The position numbers and the translations under genes were made by a program. Of a stretch of 42,233 nt of DNA, positions 8,063-16,662 are shown one piece after another; position 1 is the stretch's first letter, and the number at the start of each line of letters is the position of its first letter. Source of the DNA: Oscillospiraceae bacterium (lineage in GTDB: Bacteria > Bacillota > Clostridia > Oscillospirales > Ruminococcaceae); NCBI GenBank assembly GCA_017436575.1, contig JAFSCU010000025.1:1-42233 (forward strand), written 5' to 3'. Under the pieces are notes generated by a model. It did no database searches, was not told where the DNA came from, and worked only from the letters and a program-made list of their open reading frames with translations.

Positions 8063-8825
8063 TTTGGTTTTCCTCCATCTGCTGTGGTGTTATTTCCCAT
8101 GCACAGTCAATCAGCGCAGTGGCAAAACTGCCGGGGCTGGTTGCCTTGTGCGCTGCCATTTCAGCCACCTTTTTCCAGAAAACAGTGGCAGAAACACTGC
8201 CGCTGAAACTGTCCTGTGACACTGCACAGAATGCGCCCAGCAGGGCTGACAGCATACATCCGCTTCCGCTGACCAGGCTCATTTTGTGGCTGCCGCCACT
8301 GATTACAGCTGTTTTTTCACCGTTGGTTACAATGTCTTTTTCCCCTGTCATCACCACTGTGCAACTGTACTTTACAGCCAGCGCTTTGGCAACAGCTGTT
8401 TTTACAGTCATTTCGCCCTGTGCACTGTCTACACCTTCAAAACTGCTGTCTTTATGGACCAATGCCAGTGCTTCTGAAAAATTGCAGTGCATCACAGATA
8501 TATCGGCTGATGCCAGCAGCTTTTCTATGTTTTCTTTTCTCCAACTGCTTGCGCCTGCCCCTACCGGGTCAACTATCAGGCTGTGGCCTTTCCGCCCTTT
8601 TGCAGCTGCCAGCAACCCGTCAAACTTTTCCCGGGTGGGTGTACCGCAGTTTATGGTCGTGGCGGCACACTGACGGCTGATTTCTTCTGCTTCCTGCGGT
8701 GCAAAGGTCATTATAGGTCTTGCTCCGGCGGCCAGTAAAAGATTGGCAGTTGGACTGGTGCTGATATCATTGCCTATACAATGGACCAGAGGTCTTTTTT
8801 CTCTTAACAGCTGTAAATTTTTCAT
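8049..8825 (-). CDS. thiM: hydroxyethylthiazole kinase
   Basis: Phosphorylates salvaged thiazole alcohol (HET). 258 aa. Motifs: PLVHCIGNDIS and NLLLAAGARPIM near the start, LIVDPVGAGAS for the nucleotide/Mg site, VVMTGEKDIVT, and SGSGCMLSALLGAFCAV carrying the catalytic Cys region. Its ribosome site (GGAG) lies inside the last codons of thiW, and only 4 bases separate the two genes. Together with thiW it indicates thiazole uptake rather than de novo synthesis. Confidence 0.95.
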   Translation of the reverse strand: MKNLQLLREKRPLVHCIGNDISTSPTANLLLAAGARPIMTFAPQEAEEISRQCAATTINCGTPTREKFDGLLAAAKGRKGHSLIVDPVGAGASSWRKENIEKLLASADISVMHCNFSEALALVHKDSSFEGVDSAQGEMTVKTAVAKALAVKYSCTVVMTGEKDIVTNGEKTAVISGGSHKMSLVSGSGCMLSALLGAFCAVSQDSFSGSVSATVFWKKVAEMAAHKATSPGSFATALIDCAWEITPQQMEENQIEYQ

Positions 8826-8829
8826 TGGT

Positions 8830-9336
8830 TTACTCCATTATTTTTAAGATTTGCCGGAAAGCACCACTTTTTTTCATGATGCTTATCAGCATAAACGCCA
8901 GCAGACTGCCCACTGCTGTGGCAGTGAGAAAAGGCACCACATAGGCAAATAAAGCTGCCTGTTTTCCCATAACCATTGTGGCAACAGGGTATGCCAGCAA
9001 ACCGCCTATAATGCCGGTGCCAAATACTTCACCCAGACAGGAAAGTGGGATTTTCTTTGTTTTTTCAAACAGCCACCCTGCCAGGAAAGCACCGCACATA
9101 CTGCCCGGAAAGGCCAGCAGACTGCCTGTGCCCAGCAGATTGCGGATAAAACTGGTGATAAATGCTGCCCCGGTGGCATACCAGGGACCTAAAAGTATAC
9201 CTGCTATTACATTAATCATGTGCTGCATTGGAAAGCATTTTGACGCACCTACCGGCACGCTGAAAGGGGACAGCACTACAGCCAGTGCCGCCAGCAGTGC
9301 GGCGACGGCCATTTTTTTAATCTGTGTTGTTTTCAT
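8830..9336 (-). CDS. thiW: ThiW, predicted thiazole transporter component
   Basis: A 168-aa membrane protein of about five hydrophobic helices (GILLGPWYATGAAFITSFIR is characteristic of ThiW). ThiW is known from comparative genomics as a TPP-riboswitch-controlled, S-component-like protein thought to import hydroxyethylthiazole. Start ATG at 9336 with AAAGGAG 8 bases upstream. An in-frame TTG at 9492 would run back through the riboswitch and is rejected. First gene of the thi operon; no energising ECF genes are nearby, so it would rely on a shared module encoded elsewhere. Confidence 0.9.
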   Translation of the reverse strand: MKTTQIKKMAVAALLAALAVVLSPFSVPVGASKCFPMQHMINVIAGILLGPWYATGAAFITSFIRNLLGTGSLLAFPGSMCGAFLAGWLFEKTKKIPLSCLGEVFGTGIIGGLLAYPVATMVMGKQAALFAYVVPFLTATAVGSLLAFMLISIMKKSGAFRQILKIME

Positions 9337-9380
9337 ATCAACACTCCTTTCAGAAATGTTACATAAAAACAAAAGAAAAA

Positions 9381-9405
9381 CGCTTATGGTGGGATACCAT
9401 AAGCG
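9381..9405 (-). terminator. riboswitch-controlled terminator of the thi operon
   Basis: A 9-bp stem CGCTTATGG/CCATAAGCG with a 7-base loop, followed by TTTTTCTTTTG on the minus strand, between the TPP aptamer and thiW. Its position indicates transcriptional attenuation when TPP is bound. Confidence 0.85.
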
Positions 9406-9429
9406 TGTAGATTGCACAATATCAGCAAA

Positions 9430-9523
9430 ACTTCCTACGCCGGCATTACCCGGATCAGGTTCAAGGTGACAAGGAACTGCAATTTGCTCCAATCTCAGCC
9501 GAGGATGCCCTCAGCGCCCCTGT
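9430..9523 (-). promoter_or_regulatory. TPP (THI-box) riboswitch
   Basis: Read on the minus strand it shows the conserved THI-box blocks in order: CAGGGGCGCTGAGG, GGCTGAGATT, ACCTTGAACCTGATC, CCGGGTAATGCCGGCGTAGG. The two ends pair as P1. The aptamer is followed by a terminator and the salvage operon thiW-thiM-thiE-thiD. Confidence 0.97.
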
Positions 9524-9539
9524 TTTTATGTATGGTTTT

Positions 9540-9569
9540 ATGATACTGCTGTTATATAGTTTGTGTCAA
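9540..9569 (-). promoter_or_regulatory. promoter of the thi operon
   Basis: Minus-strand TTGACA (9569-9564), an 18-base spacer and TATCAT (9545-9540), placing transcription start about ten bases before the TPP aptamer. Confidence 0.75.
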
Positions 9570-9605
9570 TGGACATATTCAATAAATTTAAACAGTGTGT
9601 TTTGT

Positions 9606-10298
9606 TTATTTGTTTCTTAAATTTGCCGACAGTACAAACAGATTCTGCCCCAGAATCAGTGCTGTTGCCGCCACGGCATTTTTAAAACCCAGAAGAAATT
9701 TCTGTAATGTATAGCTGTAATCGCCAAAAATCAGCCAGGCTATTCGAGTGGTGGTGTGTATATCTCCACTGTTTCTGGCGGTGAAATAGTTTGCACCCAG
9801 GGAAATGGCGGTAACTGCCATTATTGCCAGACAGCCCAGCAGGATTTTCTGCAGTCTTTTTACCTCTGGGATGCTGATACTACCCAGTTTGTACACAGCA
9901 ATGGCAGACACCCCATAGGCAGTTATCTGGGTAATTATTTTTGCCAGTCCATCACCGAAAAAAGAAGACGACACCAGAAAAAACATACATATTATCACTG
10001 CGGAAAAACACAGCATCTGTTTTTTACCCATACTCTGATATTTTTCCGCCACAGAAATAATCAGATTGCTGTTTTCCTGTTGCACAGTGCTGTCCTGACC
10101 GGCGAAAAATTCATCCGGTGTAATGCCCAGTGCATCACACAGCAAAGGTATTGTGGCTATGTCCGGCAGGCCGTTGGCTGTCTCCCATTTTGATACTGCC
10201 TTGTGGGTTACATACAGCATCTGTGCCAGCTGCCGCTGTGTAAGATTTTTCTCTTTCCTTTTTTGTGCTATGTATCCGGCGATTTTCTGATTATCCAT
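9606..10298 (-). CDS. XRE-family regulator with membrane helices
   Basis: 230 aa. Residues 5-65 are a Cro/C1-type helix-turn-helix (GYIAQKRKEKNLTQRQLAQ, then THKAVSKWETANGLPD), the form typical of Firmicute XRE regulators. After a linker with a Gln/Ser stretch, residues from about 97 on form about four hydrophobic helices, so the DNA-binding head is probably tethered to the membrane. The ATG at 10298 has AAGGAG 8 bases upstream; the longer frame from 10358 has no ribosome site. It is the lone gene of its unit, and its targets cannot be read from context. Confidence 0.85.
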   Translation of the reverse strand: MDNQKIAGYIAQKRKEKNLTQRQLAQMLYVTHKAVSKWETANGLPDIATIPLLCDALGITPDEFFAGQDSTVQQENSNLIISVAEKYQSMGKKQMLCFSAVIICMFFLVSSSFFGDGLAKIITQITAYGVSAIAVYKLGSISIPEVKRLQKILLGCLAIMAVTAISLGANYFTARNSGDIHTTTRIAWLIFGDYSYTLQKFLLGFKNAVAATALILGQNLFVLSANLRNK

Positions 10299-10342
10299 AA
10301 AACTCTCCTTTGATGTATGTTTATATGGTAGCACAACACAGG

Positions 10343-10380
10343 AAAAAAGGCTATCCACGGAAAGTGGAACAGCCTTTTTT
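10343..10380 (-). terminator. terminator after the SseB-like gene
   Basis: Long stem AAAAAAGGCTATCCAC paired with GTGGAACAGCCTTTTTT around GGAAA, giving a T-run on either strand. It lies 6 bases past the SseB-like stop and just upstream of the XRE gene. Confidence 0.8.
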
Positions 10381-10385
10381 GTGTT

Positions 10386-12008
10386 TTAAATCAGTTTTTC
10401 TATTGTGGTATGGTCAATTTCAGCACACAGACTGGCACTGCCCGGGTCGAATATAATGCCGTCTCCTTCTTGGGCAAGTCTGGTCAGTTCGCTGAAAGTA
10501 TACATTCCTACGCGTTTGGTCGGGAACATATTTCTCAGGTCTTCCATATTTGTAAAAACTGCCAGCATGTGAGCCTTGGTCTTGGCATTGTCTGCAAAGA
10601 AACAGTGCATTATCCTGTTTCCGTCTTCTGTTGTGTCTGCAGAGCTGTTTTCCTGCCCGATTTCGCCGGATGTTTCCATACCGCCGTAATACACCACGCT
10701 GTCTCCGTTCCATATTACACCGAATCTGTCACCGGTCAGTTTTTTGATGCCATAGAAAGTTGGAATAGGATTTTTGGGCTGACCGTTTTCATCCTTCAGC
10801 AGATTGGACAGCAGGCGGCTGGCACCGGCTGTCATGTGTATTGCGGTATCCTTTGCCATAGCTGTTTCATCATCGTTGTCATAGGTCATCGGCACCAGTA
10901 AAGGAGTGTTTTCCAGTTCCTTTTTCAGCCAGTCATAGTCCATTGCAAGAAAATTCTTGTCGCCGTTTCTTACAGTGTTCTGTCTGATTCTCAGTAACAG
11001 AAGGGCAACCATATCTCCAATAAAGTTGGAATCAGTTGTTTTATCGGTGATGAATTTTTCATCATCAGAATATATGTCAATGCTTTTTATGCCGAATTTT
11101 ACCCAGATGTTTTTGCACCTTTCCAGTTGTTCCGGTGTAAGCGACATTGTATTCAGCGGAAATTCTTTTTTATGGTCTATGTATCTCTGGGCTGCGGCAC
11201 TGTCTTTATACAGGCGTATTCTGCCGTCGGCGGTGGTGAAAGGCAACAGCGGAAAGCTTTTGTTTACAACTACCCACAGCTTTTCTTTTTCCGGCTGCGG
11301 AGCAGGCTTTTTCGGTTCAGGTTTTGGTGGGGTGGCTACAGGCTTTTCCACCAGTAAAGGCTCTTTTTTCTTTTTGCTTTCCCCCAATATATATGTGCCC
11401 CACAGCATAAAGCCTATGGACAGCACAAACCAACCTATACCAAATGGCATAAAGCCTTCAAGAACGCTGGCCATAAACAGACCGCCTGCTGTCCAGATAC
11501 CGCCCAGTCCCAGCAGTATTTTTGCACCAAAAAGTCTTTCCTTGTCAGATGGCTTGCTGTCTGCCTTTTTCTGCAGCTTTTTGCCGTTTACAGGCAGCTT
11601 TCTCTCTATCAGTGCATTTACATAGGGTTCTATCAGGTCGTTTGTGTTTGTCAGGGTAAATATGCGCAGTATTTTTGTCTGGTTTACCCAGGAAATTTTC
11701 AGGGAAATATTCAGGCTTTTGCTCAGCCCTGCCACTGCCAGCAGGCTGCCTTCCAGTGATGTCTGCCGGCAATCTGCCAGAATACCGCCTGCAGCGTTTA
11801 CAGCTTCTGTACAGCTTTTTTCGGCAGTTGCCAGATTTTCAGCACGGGAAACACCGTCCAGTCGGGAAAAATCTTTATCAATCACATATTGTGCACTGGA
11901 CAGAATATAATCCCAACCCATACCGCTTATCAGCTGCACATCATATATATGCCAGTTATTGTTTTTGCTGTGCTGTATTTTAGAAATATACTGTTGTTTT
12001 TTTGCCAT
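10386..12008 (-). CDS. SseB-domain protein with two membrane helices
   Basis: 540 aa. Residues 1-150 are a soluble region I do not recognise. Two hydrophobic helices follow at about 162-182 and 188-209, then a Pro/Lys/Glu linker (210-250) and a C-terminal region of about 290 aa. The end of the protein (GMYTFSELTRLAQEGDGIIFDPGSASLCAE) is typical of SseB N-terminal-type domains, known first from enhanced-serine-sensitivity protein SseB and of unsettled function. The ATG at 12008 is preceded by GAGAGG; a codon at 12023 is in frame but lies upstream of that site. Transcribed alone. The domain call is moderate, and the membrane-soluble architecture is seen directly. Confidence 0.7.
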   Translation of the reverse strand: MAKKQQYISKIQHSKNNNWHIYDVQLISGMGWDYILSSAQYVIDKDFSRLDGVSRAENLATAEKSCTEAVNAAGGILADCRQTSLEGSLLAVAGLSKSLNISLKISWVNQTKILRIFTLTNTNDLIEPYVNALIERKLPVNGKKLQKKADSKPSDKERLFGAKILLGLGGIWTAGGLFMASVLEGFMPFGIGWFVLSIGFMLWGTYILGESKKKKEPLLVEKPVATPPKPEPKKPAPQPEKEKLWVVVNKSFPLLPFTTADGRIRLYKDSAAAQRYIDHKKEFPLNTMSLTPEQLERCKNIWVKFGIKSIDIYSDDEKFITDKTTDSNFIGDMVALLLLRIRQNTVRNGDKNFLAMDYDWLKKELENTPLLVPMTYDNDDETAMAKDTAIHMTAGASRLLSNLLKDENGQPKNPIPTFYGIKKLTGDRFGVIWNGDSVVYYGGMETSGEIGQENSSADTTEDGNRIMHCFFADNAKTKAHMLAVFTNMEDLRNMFPTKRVGMYTFSELTRLAQEGDGIIFDPGSASLCAEIDHTTIEKLI

Positions 12009-12061
12009 ACCAATACCTCTCAAAAGATTGATATTTATTTGTCAATTGTATTCTATAATAA

Positions 12062-12090
12062 ATTATATCATTAAACAGTGATAAAGTCAC
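12062..12090 (-). promoter_or_regulatory. possible promoter of the SseB-like gene
   Basis: Minus-strand GTGACT (12090-12085), a 17-base spacer and TATAAT (12067-12062). The -35 lies in a palindrome GTGATAAAGTCAC (12078-12090) of the form GTGA-N5-TCAC. Confidence 0.45.
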
Positions 12091-12150
12091 CGCCTGTGAA
12101 AAAATTCGCAGTATGGCAGTTGTATAGGGACTATATTGTGACAAATAAAA

Positions 12151-12172
12151 GGGGATACCTTCCGGTATCCCC
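12151..12172 (-). terminator. terminator after the DAK2 gene
   Basis: A 9-bp perfect stem GGGGATACC/GGTATCCCC with loop TTCC, then TTTTATTTG on the minus strand. Confidence 0.85.
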
Positions 12173-12182
12173 ATAAATCTTG

Positions 12183-13850
12183 TTATTCTACAGAAATAAA
12201 GTAGTAGTATACAGGCTGGTTGCCTTCCAGCACGGAAACTTCTGCATTTTTAGGTGCACGTTTCTGTACTTCTTCACATACTTTTTCTGCTTCTTCGGCT
12301 GTTACGCCTTCGCCATAGATGATTGTGATAAAGGAAGAATCACGGTGCATCATCTGTTTTGCCAGTTTGATTGCAGCTTTTTCCACATCATTTTCAACGA
12401 AAGCCAGTTTGCTGTTTTCCATTGCAAGAATGTCGCCACGTTTGATTTTGTGGCCTTCAAAGTCAGAGTTTCTGGCAGCAAATGTGATGGAACCTGTAGC
12501 AACGCCCTGGGCAGCCATATCCATTGTTACTGCATTGTCTTCTGCTGTGCCTTCTGGGTCATAGTTCAGCATAGCTGTGATACCCTGTGGAATTGTTCTT
12601 GTTGGCAGAACGATAACTTTTCTGTCAGCCAGTTTTACAGCCTGTTCAGCAGCCATAATGATGTTTTTGTTGTTTGGCAGAACAAAAACTGTCTGTGCAG
12701 GAACAGAGTGTACAGCTTTCAGGATGTCATCTGTAGATGGGTTCATTGTCTGGCCGCCTGTAACAACAGCGTCAACACCCAGGTCTTTGAACATGTTTTC
12801 CAGACCTTCGCCTGCAGCAACTGCTACAAAACCGAATTTTACAGATTTGTCAACTGCTTTGTATTTGAATACTTCGTCAGTTTTTGCGTCAGCAGCCTGT
12901 TTTTCCAGTGCTTTTGCCTGGTCAGCCAGGTCGCTTACTTTTTCAGCCATATTGGAAACTCTTACTCTTGTCAGATAGCCGTGTTTGATAGCTTCTGTCA
13001 GAGCGCGGCCAGGCTGGGAAGTATGAGCATAGCATTTGAATGTATCTTCATCGTCAACTACTGTTACATTGTCGCCGATGGATTCCAGATATGCACGGAT
13101 TTTTTCTTCGTTTGCTTTTTCGCCTTTGTTTACAATGAATTCAACGCGGTAAGCGTTTACAACTTCTGTGTCAATATCTTTTGAGTAGATGCCTTTTGAT
13201 TCAAATTCGGCGTTTTCTTCTTTTACAGTTTCTTCTGTAATCATTCCTTCGCCTTTGAAAACTTTCAGCATACCTTCAAAGATAAAGATGATACCCTGAC
13301 CGCCTGCGTCAACAACGCCTGCTTTTTTCAGTACAGGCAGCAGTTCAGGTGTGTTTGCCAGAGAAACTTTTGCAGCGTCAACAACTGCAGACCACAGTTC
13401 AACTACATCTATTGTGTCCATTGTTTCTGCTTTTTCACAGGCTTCACGGGCAACTGTCAGAATAGTACCTTCTGTTGGTTTCATAACTGCTTTGTATGCA
13501 GAGTCTATACCTTTTCTCAGTGCGGCTTTCAGGTCAGCAGCGTCAGCTGTTTCTTTGCCTTTCAGTGCTTTTGCAAAACCACGGAACAGCAGGGAAGAAA
13601 TAACACCACTGTTACCACGGGCGCCGCGCAGCATAGCGTTGGATGTTGTGCTGGCAACTTTTTCCACTGTTGCGTCATCTGGCATAGCTTCCAGTTCTTT
13701 TTTTGCAGAACCGATTGTCATAGACATGTTTGTACCTGTGTCACCATCTGGAACAGGGAAAACGTTCAGTTCGTCAACTGTTGTTTTATTGTTGATAATA
13801 GCATTGGCGCCAGAGATAATGGCGTCACGCAGGATTTTACCAGTAATCAT
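12183..13850 (-). CDS. DAK2-domain protein, YloV/FakA-like kinase
   Basis: 555 aa, the length of FakA/YloV. The N-terminal DhaL/DAK2 domain (residues about 1-200) has PDGDTGTNMS, which provides the Mg-ATP Asp residues, and RGARGNSGVISS. A central part and a C-terminal DegV-like region follow (VAAGEGLENMFKDLGVDAVVTGGQTMNPS). FakA phosphorylates fatty acids held by FakB; no fakB is in the window. It starts 15 bases after the Asp23-like gene, the usual yloU-yloV order. Start ATG with GAGGTGACAA upstream. Confidence 0.9.
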   Translation of the reverse strand: MITGKILRDAIISGANAIINNKTTVDELNVFPVPDGDTGTNMSMTIGSAKKELEAMPDDATVEKVASTTSNAMLRGARGNSGVISSLLFRGFAKALKGKETADAADLKAALRKGIDSAYKAVMKPTEGTILTVAREACEKAETMDTIDVVELWSAVVDAAKVSLANTPELLPVLKKAGVVDAGGQGIIFIFEGMLKVFKGEGMITEETVKEENAEFESKGIYSKDIDTEVVNAYRVEFIVNKGEKANEEKIRAYLESIGDNVTVVDDEDTFKCYAHTSQPGRALTEAIKHGYLTRVRVSNMAEKVSDLADQAKALEKQAADAKTDEVFKYKAVDKSVKFGFVAVAAGEGLENMFKDLGVDAVVTGGQTMNPSTDDILKAVHSVPAQTVFVLPNNKNIIMAAEQAVKLADRKVIVLPTRTIPQGITAMLNYDPEGTAEDNAVTMDMAAQGVATGSITFAARNSDFEGHKIKRGDILAMENSKLAFVENDVEKAAIKLAKQMMHRDSSFITIIYGEGVTAEEAEKVCEEVQKRAPKNAEVSVLEGNQPVYYYFISVE

Positions 13851-13865
13851 TTGTCACCTCAAAAA

Positions 13866-14219
13866 CTAATCTGTAATAATATCGTCTACTGATACGTTGA
13901 TTGCTTTAACTTTAAGATTTGTTGCGTGTTCTACAGCGTAGGCAACTCTTTCTTTGATGTTTTCCACAATAGTTGCGATGTTTACACCATATGTGATTTT
14001 GATGTGCAGGTCAATAATCAGCTGGCCTTCATCTTCTTTAACAACAACGCCTTTTTCAGGAATATCATTGCCGAACAGAACAGCCTGCAGGCCGTCTTTT
14101 GCACCTGCAACGCTCATACCTGCAACGCCGTAGCAGCTGGTGATTGCATTGCCTACAAGACCGGCAAAATAATCGTTTGTAAGAATTACTTTACCCTGTG
14201 GATTATAAATTTTTATCAT
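13866..14219 (-). CDS. Asp23/Gls24-family protein (YloU-like)
   Basis: 117 aa, with the family pattern VGNAITSCYGVAGMS, then DLHIKITYGVNIATIVENIKERVAYAVEHAT and the C-terminal VNVSVDDI. Members are abundant cell-envelope-associated proteins linked with envelope stress; YloU is paired with YloV in most Firmicutes, as here. Start ATG at 14219 with AAAGGAG upstream. The likely promoter lies within the next 100 bases upstream (minus-strand TATAAT at 14327-14322). Confidence 0.92.
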   Translation of the reverse strand: MIKIYNPQGKVILTNDYFAGLVGNAITSCYGVAGMSVAGAKDGLQAVLFGNDIPEKGVVVKEDEGQLIIDLHIKITYGVNIATIVENIKERVAYAVEHATNLKVKAINVSVDDIITD

Positions 14220-14227
14220 AACAAAAA

Positions 14228-14524
14228 GCTCCTTTTCTGCAAAACATATATTTGCCTAATAGATTTTGCTATATATTTTTCTTATTAAAGTGGGGCATAT
14301 ATCCCCATAATAATCCTTGATATTATACCGCAAAAAAGAAAATATGTACATACCTTTTAAAATAATTTATTAAATAAAACAATAATTTCTTAATTTTCGG
14401 TTAAAAAATAAGTAAAATTGCTTAAGAAATTATGTTATCTGGTTTTAAAAACCATATATAAGCAGAGGGCAAGTGGCTGTTACAGTCAGAGTGCGAGAAG
14501 AAAAATGCCATTAAAAATAAAAAG
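14228..14524. other. AT-rich intergenic region upstream of the Asp23 gene
   Basis: No gene is seen. It holds a minus-strand TATAAT (14327-14322), a short hairpin GGGGATATATGCCCC near 14290-14305, and a small inverted repeat GGTTTTAAAAACC near 14441-14453. Confidence 0.4.
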
Positions 14525-14567
14525 GGGAATCTGCAGCCACTCCACTTTGAGTACTGATGAGATTCCC
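14525..14567 (-). terminator. terminator of the lrp-aminotransferase-DUF362-ispE operon
   Basis: Stem GGGAATCT (14567-14560 on the minus strand) with AGATTCCC (14532-14525), a 27-base loop, and CTTTTTATTTTT immediately after. The large loop includes AGTGGCTG, which can also pair with CAGCCACT at 14479-14472 past the T-run. Confidence 0.6.
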
Positions 14568-14609
14568 ACTTTGTTCTGAAATGATACTTATATTCGGTTT
14601 GTGTTTTGA

Positions 14610-15500
14610 TTATCTTTTTCTTGGATATCTGCTTCTGGCGATAACTGCACCATGGTTTACAGGTTTTGCCAGGAAAACACTTCTCAGTCTACTGCGGAAA
14701 AATTCCACAGCCTGTCTGGCTTTTTCTTCGTCATCAAAAATACCGAAAACAGCGGCTCCACTGCCGGTCATTACACTGCCTATGGCACCCTGTTCAATCA
14801 GCTGCTGTTTGATTGGCTGGGTGTCTTCGCTGCCTGCTGCTTTTTCCAGGTCATTTGCCATATATTTTGCCACATCATAGATGTTTTCTGCTTCCATGGC
14901 AGCCACCAGTTTGTCTGTTTCCACCAGTGTTTTTTCGCCCATTGCATCATAGTTTGCAAAAGCGGCCGGAGTGGACACACCTTTTTTAGGCATACAGATA
15001 ACTATGTGGCACTTAGGCATCGGCGGGCAAGGCAGAATAATGTCACCCACGCCCTGTACACGTTTTGTACCGCCCATAATCATAAACGGTACATCGCTGC
15101 CGGCTTTTGCTCCGATTTCACACATTTGCTGTTTTGTCAGCTTTGTATCATACAGTTTGTCCAGCCCTACTATAACCCCGGCAGCATCAGCACTGCCACC
15201 TGCCATACCGGCTTTGATAGGTACAGTTTTCTTGATATGGATATGTACACCGCCATCAATGCCTGTGTATTCAAAAAACAGCATCGCAGCCTTCACAGCC
15301 ACATTTTTGCTATCGGTAGGAATGTATTTTGCATTGGAAGACATTGTGATTTCACTGTCTTTTTTTGTTACAGTCACCCTTTCAAACAGGGAAACAGACT
15401 GCATTATCATATCCAGCAGGTGGTATCCTCTTTCATCCACACCTGTTATATCCAGTGACAGGTTGATTTTTGCCGGTGCAATTACAGTTACTTTATCCAT
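14610..15500 (-). CDS. ispE: 4-diphosphocytidyl-2-C-methyl-D-erythritol kinase
   Basis: The ATP-dependent kinase of the MEP (non-mevalonate) isoprenoid pathway. 296 aa, normal length. GHMP-kinase motifs: APAKINLSLDITGVDERGYHLLDMI at the N-terminus, VPIKAGMAGGSADAAG (the glycine-rich ATP loop), DVPFMIMGGT, and GAIGSVMTGSGAAVFGIF near the C-terminus. Ten bases separate it from DUF362, with AAGAGG as ribosome site, so it ends the operon. Isoprenoid and amino-acid genes share this unit without an evident functional link. Confidence 0.96.
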   Translation of the reverse strand: MDKVTVIAPAKINLSLDITGVDERGYHLLDMIMQSVSLFERVTVTKKDSEITMSSNAKYIPTDSKNVAVKAAMLFFEYTGIDGGVHIHIKKTVPIKAGMAGGSADAAGVIVGLDKLYDTKLTKQQMCEIGAKAGSDVPFMIMGGTKRVQGVGDIILPCPPMPKCHIVICMPKKGVSTPAAFANYDAMGEKTLVETDKLVAAMEAENIYDVAKYMANDLEKAAGSEDTQPIKQQLIEQGAIGSVMTGSGAAVFGIFDDEEKARQAVEFFRSRLRSVFLAKPVNHGAVIARSRYPRKR

Positions 15501-15510
15501 AACAAACCTC

Positions 15511-16662
15511 TTAAATGTTAAAAAAGATATTTCGTTTTACATCAATAGCTTTCACCGGGCACATTTCGTGACAGCAAAAGCATCTGATACAATTTGTCAT
15601 ATTAATTTTCGCCTTGCCTTTGTCCACTGTTATGGTGTGCTGTGGGCATATATCCCTGCACTTGCCACAGCCTATACAGGCGGCGTTGTTTATTTTGGGT
15701 TTTGGTGCCAGCAGTTTTTCCACCGCAGGTGTTGCCCAGCGTATAGGACGCGGTACCCTGTGGGAAAAATCCACACCATAAGATTTCGGCATTAAAAAAT
15801 TATCTATGGTGGTGTACATTTCCACATCGCCTTGTACAGTGCCCTGGGGAAGTTCCATCGGGACAAGTCCGCGTTTTACAGCCGCAGCCATAATTGGTGG
15901 GGTAGTGATTTTGAATCCCATCATATTGCAGATTACTGCATCAATATAATATATGTTTTCGCCACCCAGCAACACACCGAATTCTCTTGGTGTGCCACTG
16001 CCGGGCCCGTCGCCTTCCATACCTGCAATACCGTCCACAATGGTAAAATGGGGTTTTACGGTCTGGGCCAGGTCTACAATCATATTGGAAAAATTGTCCT
16101 TATCCGGAAAACGCATGTGAAACTCTGCTTTTTTCAGCCCCGGCACAGTGCCAAACAGGTTTTTCACTGCGCCTGACATAGCTGTCATCACATGGGTTTT
16201 GAATTTAGGCAGATTTATAATAATATCGCTTTCCACCACAGGTGCCAGCAGTTCAAATTCCTTTACCATTATGCCGTCAGTTTTTACAGCTACACTTTCC
16301 AGCTTTGTGTACAGGTTTACACCGCAGCGGTCAGCCACATCAGTATAGCCGCAGCCTTTGTAGTTGGCGGCTATTACCACAGGGTTCTGCGGTCCCCCGG
16401 AGGAATCGGCAATGGTTATGTTTTCGGCTTTTGCACCCATTGACAGCAGGCTGTTTATCACAGCTTCCACTACTACAGGGTGGGTGGTTACAGCCTTGTC
16501 CGGACTGCTTTTTGACAGCATATTGGGTTTAAGCAGTATGGTGGTATCAGCGTTGATTTTTTTGTAAATGCCGCCCCATTGCAGTATTTCAGTCACTGCC
16601 TCTGTGACCTGTGGCAGACTGTAATCAGGCTGTTTTTTTATATAGACATTGTTCATATTCAA
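15511..16662 (-). CDS. DUF362 protein with two 4Fe-4S clusters
   Basis: 383 aa. The first 300 residues match the DUF362 family (TTILLKPNMLSKSSPDKAVTTHP, IINLPKFKTH, GAVKNLFGTVPG, VDGIAGMEGDGP). The C-terminus carries two ferredoxin-type motifs, CIGCGKCRDICP and CIRCFCCHEMCP. It probably moves electrons, but the partner and reaction are unknown. The frame opens with TTG directly after the TGA of the aminotransferase (AGGA 8 bases upstream); an ATG two codons later is the alternative start. Co-transcribed with the aminotransferase and ispE. Confidence 0.88.
   Translation of the reverse strand: MNMNNVYIKKQPDYSLPQVTEAVTEILQWGGIYKKINADTTILLKPNMLSKSSPDKAVTTHPVVVEAVINSLLSMGAKAENITIADSSGGPQNPVVIAANYKGCGYTDVADRCGVNLYTKLESVAVKTDGIMVKEFELLAPVVESDIIINLPKFKTHVMTAMSGAVKNLFGTVPGLKKAEFHMRFPDKDNFSNMIVDLAQTVKPHFTIVDGIAGMEGDGPGSGTPREFGVLLGGENIYYIDAVICNMMGFKITTPPIMAAAVKRGLVPMELPQGTVQGDVEMYTTIDNFLMPKSYGVDFSHRVPRPIRWATPAVEKLLAPKPKINNAACIGCGKCRDICPQHTITVDKGKAKINMTNCIRCFCCHEMCPVKAIDVKRNIFFNI

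Noticed and set aside
9337-9492. Longer N-terminus for ThiW from a TTG codon
   Set aside because: It would translate the TPP aptamer and the terminator; the ATG at 9336 has a proper AAAGGAG site.
12078-12090. GTGATAAAGTCAC as a fourth copy of the zip/sRNA palindrome
   Set aside because: It shares only the GTGA-N5-TCAC core, lacks the flanking T and A, and lies on the -35 rather than at -50; coincidence is likely.
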